Positions 23,601 through 38,600 are shown, numbered from the stretch's first letter. The stretch: 64,000 bases of DNA from Climacteris rufus (GCA_013398175.1 VZRZ01002329.1:1732061-1796060); one strand, 5' to 3'. Notes: generated by a model not told the origin, from the letters alone. Numbers and translations are program-made.

Positions 23601-26600
23601 ATTTCTATGGGCTCTCCACTCAGGTTGTTTTCCAAGCTTTGCTCAATTCTTGGCATAATCCAGCAGGATTATATTATATTATCATCATCCCAGCCCCCTT
23701 GATGAGGGCTGGGGGGCAGAACATGGCTGCCCCAGCCAATGTCATGGGGTACCCAAAATCAGCACTGTTCCCTCCTGTCCATTTGGAAAGAAAATGATCA
23801 TTGCTGTTGTCAGATAAACATTTCCCATTCCTAATCCTGTCTAACTTCTCCCAGGCCATGTGCCCTTGGGGTTCAGTGACCCCAAACTGGGTTTGGGGCA
23901 CTAAACCCTGTGTTGCATTTTTCTGATGGCTGTGGGATGTCACCTGTGAAACCCCTGTTTCTGCTGGGCAGTGCCACTCCCAACTCCCAGAGGCTGCTAG
24001 GGCTTGTCTGGTCTCCACCAGCACAGCAGGAAGAGGGACTGGGGCCTCTTTCTTCCCACTAACTGCATTTTTGGGGGGGAATCAGGCTGGGCATGCAGTT
24101 CCAAAATATCTCTGAGGAGCATCTGCCTCCGAATATAGCCCTGTCAAGAGAGAAATTGCCACTTTCCCCGAGGTGGCTCTGAGCCGGAGGTGCGTGGGCA
24201 CAGGAAATTGGAATTCACGAGAGTGGGACAATTCCATTACTGTCTCCTTCAGCTTCTTCCTTCTCCTATAATAAGGGAATTAACTACTTTGCAGGTTTGA
24301 GTATATCTGGAGGACAGCAGCAAACCAGGGAGCAATGAGCCCGTGACGCAGCTGGATTTACAAACTGTATCAAGAATATTATTAGGTTAAAAAGTAGTTT
24401 GCACTGAAGGAACTTGTTTTATTTAAACACGGAGTTTTACTTGGCTTTTATTGTACTGAATGGATTTATTAAAAAAAAAAAAGGAAAAGCAAAATGGAAA
24501 ATGATAAATTATTTCCAGTGTGAAGATCCCAGTTATGATAGAATGTAGACTTGAAGAAAAAATAAAAGGAAAAAATAAAATTATAAAATATCCCACAAAG
24601 CATCAGGCAGCAGCACACACACTCAACACACACACACACAATATTCCATCTTGTCTTCATAGAAAGAGAAAAGCCCTCTGGAAGTGCAGAGATGTGGGCA
24701 AGCTTTGGGTCACAACTCCAAATTCCTCATTGAACCACAGGAGCTTCAGCTACAGCACCTGGGACTGATTCCCTAAATTCCCAATAGTCATGTTCAGAAA
24801 TAAGACCTTTCTATTTCCTCATGCTGGTGCCTGAAGAGCAGCATGGCACATTCATTTGCACTGGGTCCAAAGAAAAGACAACAAAAGGGAACACAAAGCA
24901 CAGACCTGACAATTGTACATGTTTTAAAGGCAAACTCTAAGAGACTTTCTGAGCCTGCACGGGATAACAGAGGGGTTTGGAATGAGTTCACTGCCTTAAA
25001 AATAACATAAAATAAGACAGCCTTAATGCAACTCTGTAGGACCAGGAGAGGAGTCACAATCAAGCAAAAAGAAGAAAAAATAACCAGATCACCAAACCCA
25101 GTGAGAGCCCCTCCCTCGCGCTGCCCCCGTTTCACAGGAGAGGCCAGGAGGCCCAGCAAGAGCAGGAAGAAAGACAGCAAAGAAATATAAATATCAGGAA
25201 TGGCAACGGGAAGGAGTTCAGGATTTATTAAAGCATGTTGTGATAACTTCCAACAAGGCCTTAGAAATATAAGGTAGAACCTCTGTCTCCTTGAGTTATC
25301 TCTTCAGTGAAAGCCAATTTTTATTTAATCAAAACTCCTTGCAATCTAAGAGAGATGGATGGAGCCCTGCTACCATCTCAAGCAGTGGGAGCTTATGCAC
25401 AGGTGAGTGTTTTAATGGCACAATTTTCCTAGTGTATTTTTGTCAAAAATTACAGCTATATTTGTTTCTATGTTGGTGCCTCTTTAATTATTCAGGCTAA
25501 TATTCTTAAGTTATGAATTAAACAAAATGCTTGCCAGATCAAAGCTTCTCCTAAAAATAAAAAGAGCAAGGGACAGATTTGCAGCCCTGAGCATCATCCT
25601 AGGAAGGAGGGAGGGGGGGTGGGAAAGGGAGTTGTAAGCAATCTGTGGGTTAGCAGGAGCAGCTCAGACCCCATTAGTGTTCAGCCCAGCTGGTCCATTC
25701 CCAGCAGGACCTGAAGAGGCTTTGAGGTGGCATCTTTATCTCTTTTAATTTACAAAATGCCTCATGGATCGAGCAACTCTTAATCAACACACAGAATTTA
25801 CAAGCTGGGCAGCACAATGACTAAACCCCGTGTCCACAGAAAAAAAAGATGTGGGGTTGAGCTCCCTGTTGAAGCACTGAGGCTCTGCCCTATGCTGAAT
25901 TTTACCCTGCTGAAAAAAAATACTCCCTGGAGCACAGTGTTTGTGGAGCAATGAGCAAGGGCTGAAGAAATAATGAAATATCTTCCCTAAGCCTTCTAAA
26001 GACATGCCTGCAAATTATTCAGACTCCTAAGCTGGTGGTTGGAAAGCTAAAGTCAACAGTAGAGGACCCATTTCACAGTCCAGTCATTATTCTCTTAAAA
26101 AAAAAAAAAAGTTAAAAGAACCAAAAAAAAAAAGCAAAAAAAAAGCCATGAAAAGTCTGAAAGTGTCTTAATGAAAACCAGAGAAAAAAAAATAAAATAC
26201 TGAAAAACATAAGATGATTGAGGAGTAAATTAAGGGTTTGCAAGTGTCAGTGCTGAGGCAGGTCTGCAGACCTGCAGCCCAGGATGAGATGCGTGTGCCA
26301 TGAGGGAAGCAAACGAGCTTTGCACCACACACACGGTTTAGTGGGATGCCTCAGCCGCGGTGGCCAACCGTTAGTGACACAGCACTGCCATTCAGGGGGA
26401 CGAGACGTGCCGGCTTCCCAGTACCTTGCACTGCACTGGCTGAGCTCTCCATTAATACATCATCCAGCATTAGATCTAAAAGAACGAAACGGCATTAATC
26501 ACCCGGCACGACACACGGCAAGACTTCCCCAGCCCCTTCGGAGGTCCCTACGGCTCTCAGGCTCTCCGTTGCCTCTGCCAGGAGTGTTTCCTTGCGGGAT

Positions 26601-29600
26601 CCTTGTGCCTTGTGGAGGGTGGGCTCAGGCACACGTGAAAAAGGAAGTGCTCTTGTGCTTCTCCCACGTGCACAGGTGGAAGCCCAAGAGATCCCCGAGA
26701 ACCCCCTCAGTTGACGATGGAGAAGACGACACTGCTGAAGGACGATCTGGGTCACTTCCTGCTGGGACAGCAACACCTCACAGTGACCACTCCTGCACCT
26801 GCCCACATTGCAGATCTCACACGTTCTCCTGGTTTTCAGATACCTGACTGGATAAATCCACTGGATGAGTCTACAACCAAAAATCACCGTGCCTCCAGTC
26901 AGATGTCTACATCTCTATCTGACATCCATACGTTGTTTTGGGCATCTGGGGTCACTCAGGAAGCCCAGCTAAAAGAACCCCCATGCAGCTGCTGGCAGAA
27001 GCACAGCCCTAGTCTTGGTTTCATCTGCAAGTTCCCACTGTGCAGAACGAAGTTGAACAATGACATCTGTTGCCTCCGAGGGCAAAGCTGGACACGGTCA
27101 ATTAAAACCAATGTTTCGCTGAGCACGGATTGGGAAAACTGTTCTGAAGCGATTTGGAGGACTTCATACTTTGCTCTTGAAGGGTTTTTATGGCGATTGA
27201 ATACTCAGCAATATTTGATCCTCAGTAAAATAGCTGTTTATTGCCTCTTTAATTAGGCATTTCATAGCACTGAATGAATAACTATCTCCAAGGATGGTTT
27301 GTGATTCCTTCCCGCTGGGAAATTGCCCAGACTTACGTCTTTTCTTCATCTAGTTCCTCTAGCATTATAAATAAGGTAATTAATAATAACTAAACATCTA
27401 TTTTTCTTCTACAGAAATGTCTGTTTTCCAAAACTGCAACTTTAAATAGCGATCTTTCTATCCAGCCTTTAAAATCCTTTTCTAACCCATCAGCATGAAA
27501 CTGTGCTTGGGAACATGGACTAACAAAAAGAGCTTTCTAGGCACTTTCTTGGTGGGGAAAAAAACCAAAACCAAACCCCAATTTAAAAAAAGACTCTTTC
27601 CATCTGTATCCGACTTAACTGAGAACAGTCTAACATGTCATCCACTGATCTTGAGGGAAGCCTCCATCTTTCCCCTGGCCAGCGAGGGAGCCAGGCTCTT
27701 TGCATAAACTCAAGTTTGATGTCCAGAGGCTGGTGTGACACATCCTAGTGGTTACAAAACCTGTGAAGCTCATGGGACTGAAAGATGTGACCAAAGGAAA
27801 TTGTTGGGTAAGTGCTGAACTGAGAGAGGCCGAGGTAGCACTGTGGTAATGAGGTTCCATGATTAAGCCTGTCACAGCTATTAAACACCTCTTAGGCCAT
27901 TAAAAAATAAAGCAGACTTAATATTACCAGCTTTGGGAACAAGCACCTGATCAGACAGCCTCTTAAACAGTACTGAAGTCTGTCAAAGATAGAGAAGAGA
28001 TGTGAAAGGGGACAGGGAGAGAGCAGCAGGCAGACTGACCAGGGAGGGAAAGTGCGAGGCCATGGACAGGAAGGGCAATGGAGAAAGTTCAGTCAGAAGA
28101 GAGAGCATGCAAGAAGAGCACCTCTGACCTGTGGCCTCTGGCTAACTTATTTCCTACTTTTTCAGCTACATTAAAACAAAAAGAGACTAGGTGACAAACG
28201 TCAGGCTGGAGGCTTTTGGCAGAGTGGGGTCTTTCCTCCTTTCACCTCTAGAGCCTCCTCTAGGCAGGGCTGCACGCTTGTACATCCAGTTGGAAGTTGG
28301 GTTCAATTTGCACCAGCACTATTTTGTCTAGTTAGTTACTCTCCTCGTCTGGGTTGGTTTTTTTTTCTAATCTGTATTTCTCAAGCAAATGCATTGATAT
28401 GTTTCTCTAAGGAGTTTTAAAGCATTACTAGAACGAGATGGCTCCATTATTTTATTACATTCTTGAATAGCAGTGGTGCTACTGTGCCAATAAATAAACC
28501 TGCTTGATAAATGGGACAGGTAACATCACTGTGGCATTACAAGACTGTAATAAACCAAATAGTGAATCTAGTTATCAGCAGCAGTGCTCATGACTCAGAT
28601 TTATGATGACATCCAGCACTGCTGATCTTTGCAGTTGTCACTATTTGTGTAACACTGAGCTCTGCTATCCAAGAAGCTCCAGGTCTGATTATTATTCTTT
28701 TTTAATTTAAATAACCTCCAATGGAAAGGTCATTGCAAATCATGCAGCCACTAAAAAGGCTTCCATGGCTCCTTGCTCAGCCTAAAACCACGCTATTTCC
28801 TTCATGCAAATTTTATAGCTGGACATGCTTTTGGGAGAAGAATGATCACCAGGCGCGAGGCAGGGAGGGGAGGGAGGAGGGGATTGTGTGGAAGGTCAAG
28901 CAGGACTCAGAAAGATGTGGAAAGACTACCGACCAGCCATCTGTTTCTCCTTACTCCTTCTCTTTTTCTCCAGCCGGCGCAGCCTCTTCTCCTCCCGCCT
29001 CTTGGCTTCTTCTTCCTCCTGGTGCTGCCGACACTTGTGGAAATTCTCCACCACCACCCCCACAAACATGTTGAGGACGAAGAAGGCCACGATCAGCAGG
29101 AAGGAAATGAAGTAGAGGAGCATCCATGGGTTGTAGTTCATGACTGGCTGCAAAGTGGAGGAAGGCAAATGTCAACTGAACCTCAAAACAAAAAGGATTG
29201 GAGCAAATTGATACAGCTGTGCCATCTGCAGAACCCCCGTGGCCCTTTCCAGCAGCTCAGGGTGCTCTGCCCTTGCTGAAAATTAGAGCTTTCTAAGACA
29301 TTTTAATGGAATGCCCTCAAAACAGAAAGTGTGTTGAGGGCAGAAGCACCACTTCTGTTCTGCCAAAAGGACAGCAGCATCCCCTGCAGCTACTGTAAGT
29401 CCCTCACTGAAAACCTGCACCTACACAAAGCACTTCGTCTCCTGAAATGACCAAACTGCTTAAAAAGTCAAACCAGTCTTTGATAGGCGCACTTCTCCTA
29501 ATGTGAGTTACATCAGTCATTTTGCAAAATCTGTAGGGAAAAGGTTGAGTACAAATCCAGACTTTTTACTGTACTCCTCATCACATCCCACGACTTGGAT

Positions 29601-32600
29601 TAAACTGCACCCTGGATCCTAACACCATAACCCCATTTGACTGTGGAAGCCCACAGTACTTTGCAAAACAAGAGCTAAAATGTGTGACCTTTGACAACTC
29701 ATTTGTCACAGCTCTGCTGCAGCCTGTACCTGCTGGTCGACTCCCACAGCATCCAAGCCATCGTACATGATATCCACCCACCCATCCTTGGAGGCCAGGA
29801 CAAAGAGAGACATCAGGGCCTAGAAGCACAGGGAAAAAAGTCAGGCACAGTTGCACTAAAGCTCTTTTTCTTGTAAAATCTTACTCCTCTTTGCCCTTTC
29901 CTGCCTGAGCAATGTCATTACCTGTCTGATAATGGGACACTTTGATGACCAAGATTTCTTTTGGCAGCAAAACCTATCAATGCCAGCACCTGGTTCAGCA
30001 GTGAGCGGTAATTCGGAAACCACAGTGCTGAAGACAAAAGCAGCTTCATTTCCACCCTCCGGGTCTCTACTGCTCCCAACTAATTAGTTCTTTCCACACT
30101 GCTAAAATAAGGCTGCGTTGCAGAGATGGCTGAAAATGTCCGGCTCTATTAGACAAGCCCTTCTGCAAGATATATTTGGTTTGTTATGTAGCAGTGAAGC
30201 AATTAAGTGCTCCACGAAGCCACATGTGCTTGTTCTGTTCCGAAAAGAAGTGTATGCCTGCTTGGAAACACTGCCTTTGGGATTTACAGAGACAGAATGC
30301 TGTGTATGTGAACTGAATATTTACGGTGGCTGGCAGTGCCCTGTAAGAAAATCCCACGGGATAATAATGCACAGGTTTTAAGTCAAGGAGGTAAAGGAGC
30401 AAAGAAGCAGATTACCGTTCTATTAATACCTGGCCGAGATTATCAAAATTATACTTGTGCCGGACCCATTTGTAGCTTGCTTCTGTACAATCCGATTTAT
30501 TTGTGATGTTTCTGGTGTCCTCTCCCTGGCAGACAAAAAACTTGCCTTTGAAAAGCTGCAAAACAAGCAAAGAAGGGAGGAAATGTCAGGGTTTAGTCCA
30601 CAGGATTTCTCTGCAGATGATGGGCATTTCTCCGGGGTTCTCTGCACAGCCCACGCCAAGCAGAGTTGTTAAGGGAACTGACCTCATTCATGCAGTTTAT
30701 TAAGAGTGAGCAGCCTGTATAATACGCACCTAATGAGCAAATGCATGATTTCACATCGTTTAGGACACCCACCTCATGCATTAGGCTGTCTGGTTCATTG
30801 ATCTGAGACTGGCCTAAAGGCCTTTGCTGCTGGGTTGCCAGCTCAAGTGCAGCCCCAACCAATAGCCCAGACCAGCTAATGGCTTCTTAGCACACGTGGA
30901 ACAACGCCAGTGACTCTCAGCCCAGTTAACAACAAATGAAGTGTAATGGGGGCCCTCTGTCAGCAGAGAAAAGGTGGCAGCAAAGAGGCCCAGTGATGGA
31001 CTAATATCTGCTCTTAGAGGTCACAAGGGGACACTTCAGAGGGGAGATGAGCTCCTGGGCGTGATTCTTGTTGAATCAAGACTGCTGTCAGTCCTGCTCC
31101 GCTCTCTGATCCTGGATGCTGTGTCATAAGCTCTGCAGTCTGTGTAGGGTCACTGGAAATATTCCCTGTGCACAGCTTAAGGAGCCAAGCCCAGCCAGTG
31201 CTGGGTACCTGATCCTGAGCTTATCTGCTTTAGTTTAAGCCTGGAGAGACGCAACTCCTGGAGAGTCAGCCCCTGATTTATACCTACACAAGGAACAGGA
31301 GCCTCCACGTGCTTAATTCTAGACCTGGTGCTTCCCACATATGGAAGAGAGAGTGGCAGGGGATGATTACTGCTTCAGACAGGGTGATTGATGCTAGCAG
31401 GATGGATGGTATCAAAGCCCAGGAGACAGCCAACAAATCTAGCTTTATTTGCTGACAGAAGCTGTTGACACTACTGTTGGGAAGTGGGGGAAATGGCAAC
31501 CTGCTCTCCAGGCTCCTTAAAACACCACCTGGGTATACAGAGAAGAGACGCTGATGGGGTTTGATCTGTTGTTCTAGACAAATATCAGTAGAAATAATAG
31601 TGAACAAGATAAACCCACGCATTACTCCATGGGTTTCCTTCAGAAATCAACAGCAGGAAGATAGTCTCTAGGCATGCAAAATTAATCACCGCTCAACGCA
31701 ATCATAGAAATTTTGGATGCAAAGAAGTATTCCCTGATCTTTCCATGGAGAAACACTATCCGTGGTAAGACAGACTGGGGAGATATAGTCTTCACAGAGA
31801 AAAGTTTTAATTAAGCAGGAAGGTAAATAACTGGTTTTAATATATTGTCTGTAAATATAACTTCTCCAGGAGCTGGACTGCAATGCCACTCCAATGGGAG
31901 CAGTAACAGGGCTCCTGACAGGGTTTGGAAATACAAAGCCCAATTTGCAAAAACGCTGATCCCTGTCAGTGCTTCACATTTCAGCATTTCCGAAAGGAAA
32001 AGACCCAGTGTTTCCTACTGGACTTGTTTTATCCACCTATTTCTTGTATCTTACTAATGACTATTCACCCATGGGCAGCTCTACAAGCAAAACAGTCTTG
32101 CTAAGAGGACACACTGTTGGAAACACTGATGTCTGTATTTTACTAGCATTAAAAACCTCTAGTTTATATTTAAATGGAAAACCTAACTGTAACTTTGAGA
32201 GGTATCTTTTTATAGAAAACAGCTCCGGCCTCATCTTACACCTAATTAGACATAAATATTAACTGAGAATTTCGCATCCTGAATACAGGATCAGTCTTGC
32301 TTGTATCTACCACCAAACCACATCAATAGTCATGACAATTTAACATTAAGGCTGCAAGTCACCAGGGAAAGCATTGCAATTAGCAGGGATGAAATTCAAG
32401 GAGCATACTGCAAGTTTTGTTGTCTGGCATAAATTTTCCCATGCCTGAGTGTTAGATTGTTTTACGGGATATGCTTAGTTTTATGAATCCGTTTAATATA
32501 ATGGATGGGTGCTGTAATGCTGTAATGCTAAACCAATCTAGCTGCTGAGGTGGTTATGGATGGCATGATTTTCTTCTCTGTTTATTTTCAATGCTGTATT

Positions 32601-35600
32601 TATTATTTAAACACTATTTTAGTGTAAAATATTACATAAGATACCTTTCCAAAACAAAGCCAGAGTTACTTTCCAAAAGATGGCTGTGACAGATCAGATA
32701 AACTTCAGAAAGAAATAAGTGTTATGTCAGAATATTTATATGAAGTAATCTCTTCTTCCCAGGTAATGAGAAACCAATTGCATTGGAAACTGCCACTTTT
32801 CCCCTGGGTTCCTGCACTCCTGGGACTGAGGATATTGCCAGCAGAGCTAGCAGGAAACAGACTGAGAAATCTCTATTTCTGCAAGCTTTCAGTTACACAA
32901 ACTGTCAGAATCTGAATGAATCTCCAGGTCAAGGTCTCTCTGGAGTTTACAAGCAAACGACTTCAGCTTTGAGTGTCTATTTCCTCATCAGTTTACAACT
33001 CGAAAAAAGGTGGAGGGGAGATCATAGATTCATAGAGTGTGTTGGATTGGAAGGGACCTTCACAGGTCACCTACTCTGCAATAAGCAGGGATACCCCATC
33101 CTGACCTCAGTTTCAGAAAGGCTTACACTGTGCCATGGGTACAGGTACCCAGATGTGGGACCATCTGGGGCTTGTTAGGCTTTCAGGTTAAGTGCTGAGG
33201 CTTACAGAGGACTCACCTGAACTCCCAGGATCCCAAAGATTATGAAAAAGGCACAGCAGATGACCACAATGTTCCCAATGGGCTTCAGGGATGACATGAG
33301 AGTCTCCACCACCAGCTTCAGTCCTTGGGCTCGACTAATGACCCTGTAGGGACAAGTAAGCACAACAGCCATTAGTCCTGTTCTTGCCCAGTTTTGCCTC
33401 CTATCAAGACAGCAGATATGGAGAACACAGAATGAGGAAATTTTTTAGAACAAAAAATAGCTCAAAAATCATGATAGAAAAAGCACTTCTGGAAGATTGA
33501 CCTGTGAAGTTACGGAGTCTTGGAGGGGAAGTGTCTCTGCCTACATGTACAGCTTTGCATAAATAAAGAGAAGGAGGAAAAAACATATGAGGAGCCAGGC
33601 CAGAAAATTCAACTGCTTTGTTTGGGCCACTCACAGACATGGACCTTCTTGCCTGTAGCCTGTCCAGGACTGCAAAGAGAGGGCCTCCCACTGTCCCTTC
33701 CTGCGTAGATTTAGGAAAGACTCTTGATTTCCCTGTCTCAGTCTGTGAAGTGGAGCTGCCACTCTTACACATCTACCTGCACATCTGTAGTGATTACAGA
33801 ATCACAGAATGGTTTGGGTTGGAAGGGACCTTAAAGGATCATCCAGTCCAACCCCCTGCAATGAGCAGGGACACCTTCCACTAGATCAGGATGCTCAGAG
33901 CTCTGTTCAACCTGACCTTGAATATTTCCAGAGATGGGGCATCTATCACCTCTCTGGGCAACCTGTGCCAGTGTTTCACTGCTCTCATCTTAAAAAATAA
34001 TCTGTATGTGTCTTTATAGTGCTGCTGTGTACAGAGACCTGAGGTGCCCCTCAAACCATCACAATTTCTGCTTTACACCCACTGTACAGCCTCAGCTCCG
34101 AATCAGTGCTGTTCTCCAGGTGAAACTTCACTGGCAGGACCACAAGCATCTAACCTAATTTCTGTAGCTCCTCTCTGTCTGCTATAACATAGAATTTTGT
34201 AACAGAAGATTAGATCAGATCAGAAAGTTGAAGAAGAATAATGTGGACTTCATGACTAAAGTAGGTAGAAAAAGAAAAAAAGTAGAAACTGTACTATACT
34301 CTCAAGGACAATGTTGCAATGAAAGGACAAGTCTTGTGTGATTTAGAGAAGCCATCTCACCATGCTGGGAAAGATGAACGAGGTATTCAGCCTCACCGAC
34401 CTGAAGGTGGGGACCAAGAAAGGCATCTGAAGAGGTTACATGCCTCCCTCCTCTTGATGCCAACTGGAATTAAGCATTTCACTAGCACTGTAAATCAGTT
34501 TGTACTGATGCCATAGAAACTGTGCTTTCACAAGTCAGAAGCAGTTGACTGCTGTAGAAGTCAGGGGAGGCAAGTGCCTGTGTGTTTCTGGGTGCTGCTG
34601 AGTGCTCCTTTGAACACCTGGCACTCAAATGTGCCCCCAAACATCCCCAAATTCTTGTTTCTGCCTGGGTCTCTCTTCTGCCATGGGAGTCCTCTCACCA
34701 CCTCTCCCATTTCTCCCCAAGTCTGGCTCCACCACCTGAAGCACAGTTGGAGTTTCTTTGCTTGGACAAGGTCCAGGTTCTCCTCCTCTCCCACTCCTGG
34801 GCATGGTGCTCCCAGCAGAGGTCCTCACGGACACATCCACACACCCATCATGCATGGCCTCAGCTGGGACCACAGCCAACCTGCACCAGCTCTCTCCTGC
34901 CCCAGAGCCTGCAGGCAGAGTGAACTGCAATGCTCAGTGCACAGGCACCAGCTTTTACCCAAACAGTATCCTGAAAAGCTAAAGCTTATTTCTCTTTTTT
35001 TTCTGGTTAAATATTTACTCAAAATGTCAAGGGTAACTCATCAGTTATCACTTTCAGAAAGAAACAGATGGTGGTATTTTATCCAGTCCTTTACCAGTAA
35101 AACACAAAGAGCAGATGCTGCTATTCCTCACACTGGGCATCTCTGCCAGGTGGGTGCTGTGGCTCCCAATTTCAGACACCTCGGCTTTCCTCATGCTCAG
35201 AGCTGGGTGTTTTAGGGAAGGAGCTGGAGGGTGAGACAGCTGAGGGGGCAGAAGGCTGCAGTGCCCCAGGAGCAGCGTGGGGCTGGTCAGTCAAAGCTGC
35301 CCACAAGAATCAGCCCAGGCTGGGGTCTCGCTGTGGCTCCCACATTGTACCTGCCATGGGGCTGGGAGCTGAGCCCAGCCCAGCAAAGAGAGGGGCTGGG
35401 GAGCAGCTCAGCGTGCCTGGCTCAAGGTACTGCAGGCTAACAGGCCATGCCTGGGTGCACAAAGAGCCTTGGGCTGGACAGGCTGAGGCTGAACATCTCC
35501 TGCAGCTCCCCAGAAGGACTAAAGACCTCCACACCCCTCATATCCCTCACACAGTCCTGGGGGAAATGCTACAAATGCCAAGATACAGGTAGGAAACGGA

Positions 35601-38600
35601 GGCACAGGAGGAGGGCAAGCCATGTTCTCAGAGGTAGGCAAGCAACTCAATCCCAATGATTTCCATGTAAATTAGGTCCTTTGTTGCCTTTAGGAATCCT
35701 AACTTAGGTGTTCTGTCCATCATCAAAGAGAATGGAAACCAAAGTCAAGTCTTTTAAACTGAAGGTCTGTGGCCTAAACTACTGGAGCATCCTTAAATTT
35801 TGGGGAACAAGGAAGAAATTTAGTCTCCAGAGTTTAAAGTTGATAATTTTCTCCAACACTTATTAAGAAATGCTGTTCTAGAAATAATAAAGTGATTTCC
35901 CCTGTGAGGTACTATTTGGTATCCAGCTGAGAGAGAAAATAGGAGGTTACTTGTCTGACTTTGCAAAGTCGTGTGTGTTGGGGGAAAAAGGCCTGAAAAA
36001 CTGCAGCTTTTGGCTTCTTTAAGTGTTTTGATCAACCAGGGAATTCCTCAATGAGAATGCATTAGGGTAAGAGCTGCCACCAGTTTAGCTCTATGCCAAT
36101 GCTGTTTTCAGCACTACAGGGAGACAAGACTTTGAAAAGATTTTGAAAAAGAATAGTTCTTACTAAGGAAACCTTCAGACCTTGGAGCTGCCTCAGACCA
36201 AGGGCCTGATCCAACACTGAGGCAAGTCCATGCAAAGATTCCTGATACTCTCCTAAGAGTCTGATAACTCTTTAAGAGGTGTCAATGAAATTCTCAGCTT
36301 TTCCAGATTATTAGTATCACCTCCAATATGTCAACATACAGCATCCCTACACCTCACCAGTATTGCCAAGGTCCTGCTGCTATCAGGCTTGTAAAATCAC
36401 ATTAGTTGTCCCACACCCCTACAATTTATCACTGAAGGATGCAGCTGATTTGGAGCCCTGCAGTTCTGCCAGAGCCAGACCTGAAGAGGTTCCAGTCAGC
36501 ACAATTCCAGTCTGCATTAGGCATATGACAAACAGGGAAATTGAAATGAGACCTTCTTTTTTCATTTTCTTCAGTGTGAGGAAATGTTAATCCCTCTAAT
36601 TACCCCTGGTTCTGCTGGTCTGAGCATTCCCAACACAGTTAAACCCCTGGTGTGAGATGCTCCAAACCCACTGCCAGCCTCATCCCAGTTGGATCCGTTA
36701 CCGACATTAAGCCTTTCAGCCTGATCAAAGCTCTCAGAAGAAGTAGCAGCACTTAGATGAAGCAACAGATCAATGTTAATGAAGACCTTCCTCCACAGAT
36801 TAAAAAAAAATTAGCAAAGGTGATAATATGATAGATAGAAAAGAGTTATGAAATGACTATTAGACCATGATGGTATAAAAAGTGAATAATTTATCTGTGT
36901 GCTTTGGAAGTCAAAGCCCAGGCTCTGTATAAAGTAAAACAGCCTTGAAGTCCACACACATTAAATCCGAATACATTTTCCATCTTGATTTCTCTTGTAT
37001 CTTAAGCTACAATACTTGATCCCAACAACAGCAGGTTGAACGCATTAGAAAGGAATGTTATTGTATAAGCAATCCCTCTACTGGCTGAAACATCAGAGGG
37101 TCATGGAAACATCTTTAAATGTCACTCCTTTGTGGATTTATTTTTGGAATTCTGGTCATAAAGCTGGGCTTGAATCCTCATGGATTCAATTTGGAGGCTG
37201 ATAATCAATCATGCAATCAAAACCCTGTGACTGGCACAGAGGCCAGGTTTCTTTAATGCCTGGGCAAAAGGCAGAAGCCTGTGGGGTTTTGTGTGCTACA
37301 TAAAGTGATGGGGTTGTTTGCACAGGAGAAAACCAGAGACAGAATGAAGGAGGCCTTTTGCAAGAATCCCACTTCCAGGAAAGCCAGTGCAGAGACAACA
37401 AGGGCTGTCCCTGCTCTGGAGCTGAGTGTGACACACCCAGCTGTGGCTTGGCTTCTCACTGAGGGTGCCCTCCTGCAGCCCTGTCCCTGAGTGTCCCCAG
37501 AAACGGAGGACAGAGGGAGTGGAGCATTTGCTTTGGTCTCTACCCTACACCTTCCCTGAACACAAAAACATTGGCTCAGCCTCTGCAGGAGACTTCACCC
37601 AGACATGGGAACCGGAGCCGCGGTGTGTGAAGACATCAGGTCACCTGTCCCAGCTGTCACCCCACAGCTGCAGCTGCACATCCCAGGATATTCTGTGAGG
37701 ATGTGACCCCTGATCCACGCACCGGGCCTGGGCAGAGGCAGCGTGGGCAGCTGTGGGCAGAGGCGTGCTCAGGGCAGCCCAGATGTGCAGCACAGAGGCA
37801 GATGGGCTTCCACAGGCGGAGATTTATGACTTACTGAAAAGCCCCCAGTTTGATGGCTGCTTTTTCATTTCCCACAAATCTAATTACAGGGCAACAGAAC
37901 TGATTCTGAACATATTTAGGGAATGGGCTTGTTGCTGTCTTTTTTTACGTTCCCTTTGTAGTAGAAAGAAGCATGTTGTCAGAAAACATTCACGTACTCT
38001 CTTGAGAAAACAAATCAAATGCCAATAGGAACAAAATAGCAATGGAACAGCCTAATCCCACACATGCTTCAGATGGCAGGTCTTCCTCCTGCCTGCAGTT
38101 ACTGAGTGGATTATTCCCCATAACTGCAGATTATTCATGCACATAGGTGACTACAGAGAAAGGCTCCAGTTAAAAAAGACCCAGGTCCTGGCCAGGCAGC
38201 CCTACAGATCTACAAAGAAGCATTCAGGGCTTTGACCAGGTCAGACAGGTGACTCTAGCAGAGCTCAGCACAACCCACATGTCTCTCTTTAGATCCAATT
38301 TAACCACGGAATATCAAAAGAGAATCTTGCATTCCACTGTTCAGATGAGAAACCAATCCTTCTTTTACCCAGAGCCATCCAGACTATTTTTTATAGGTTT
38401 TCTTAACTTGGGTCAAAAATCAGCCAAAAGAGAAGAGTAGAGAAAATCTACCCAACCTTTGGCTGGGCAGAAACTACCCCAGAAACTGCAGTTGACATGA
38501 GATACCAGGGGACACACTAAAAGAGCAGAGTCTGAATTGGAGTCACATAGGAATATAGTCTACTTACATGGTGAGGGAGCTGAACCACCCCAGTGGTGCC

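Noticed and set aside
26284..26847. 187-residue plus-strand frame
   Set aside because: Lies antisense to exon 26; composition unlike a protein and no supporting signals.
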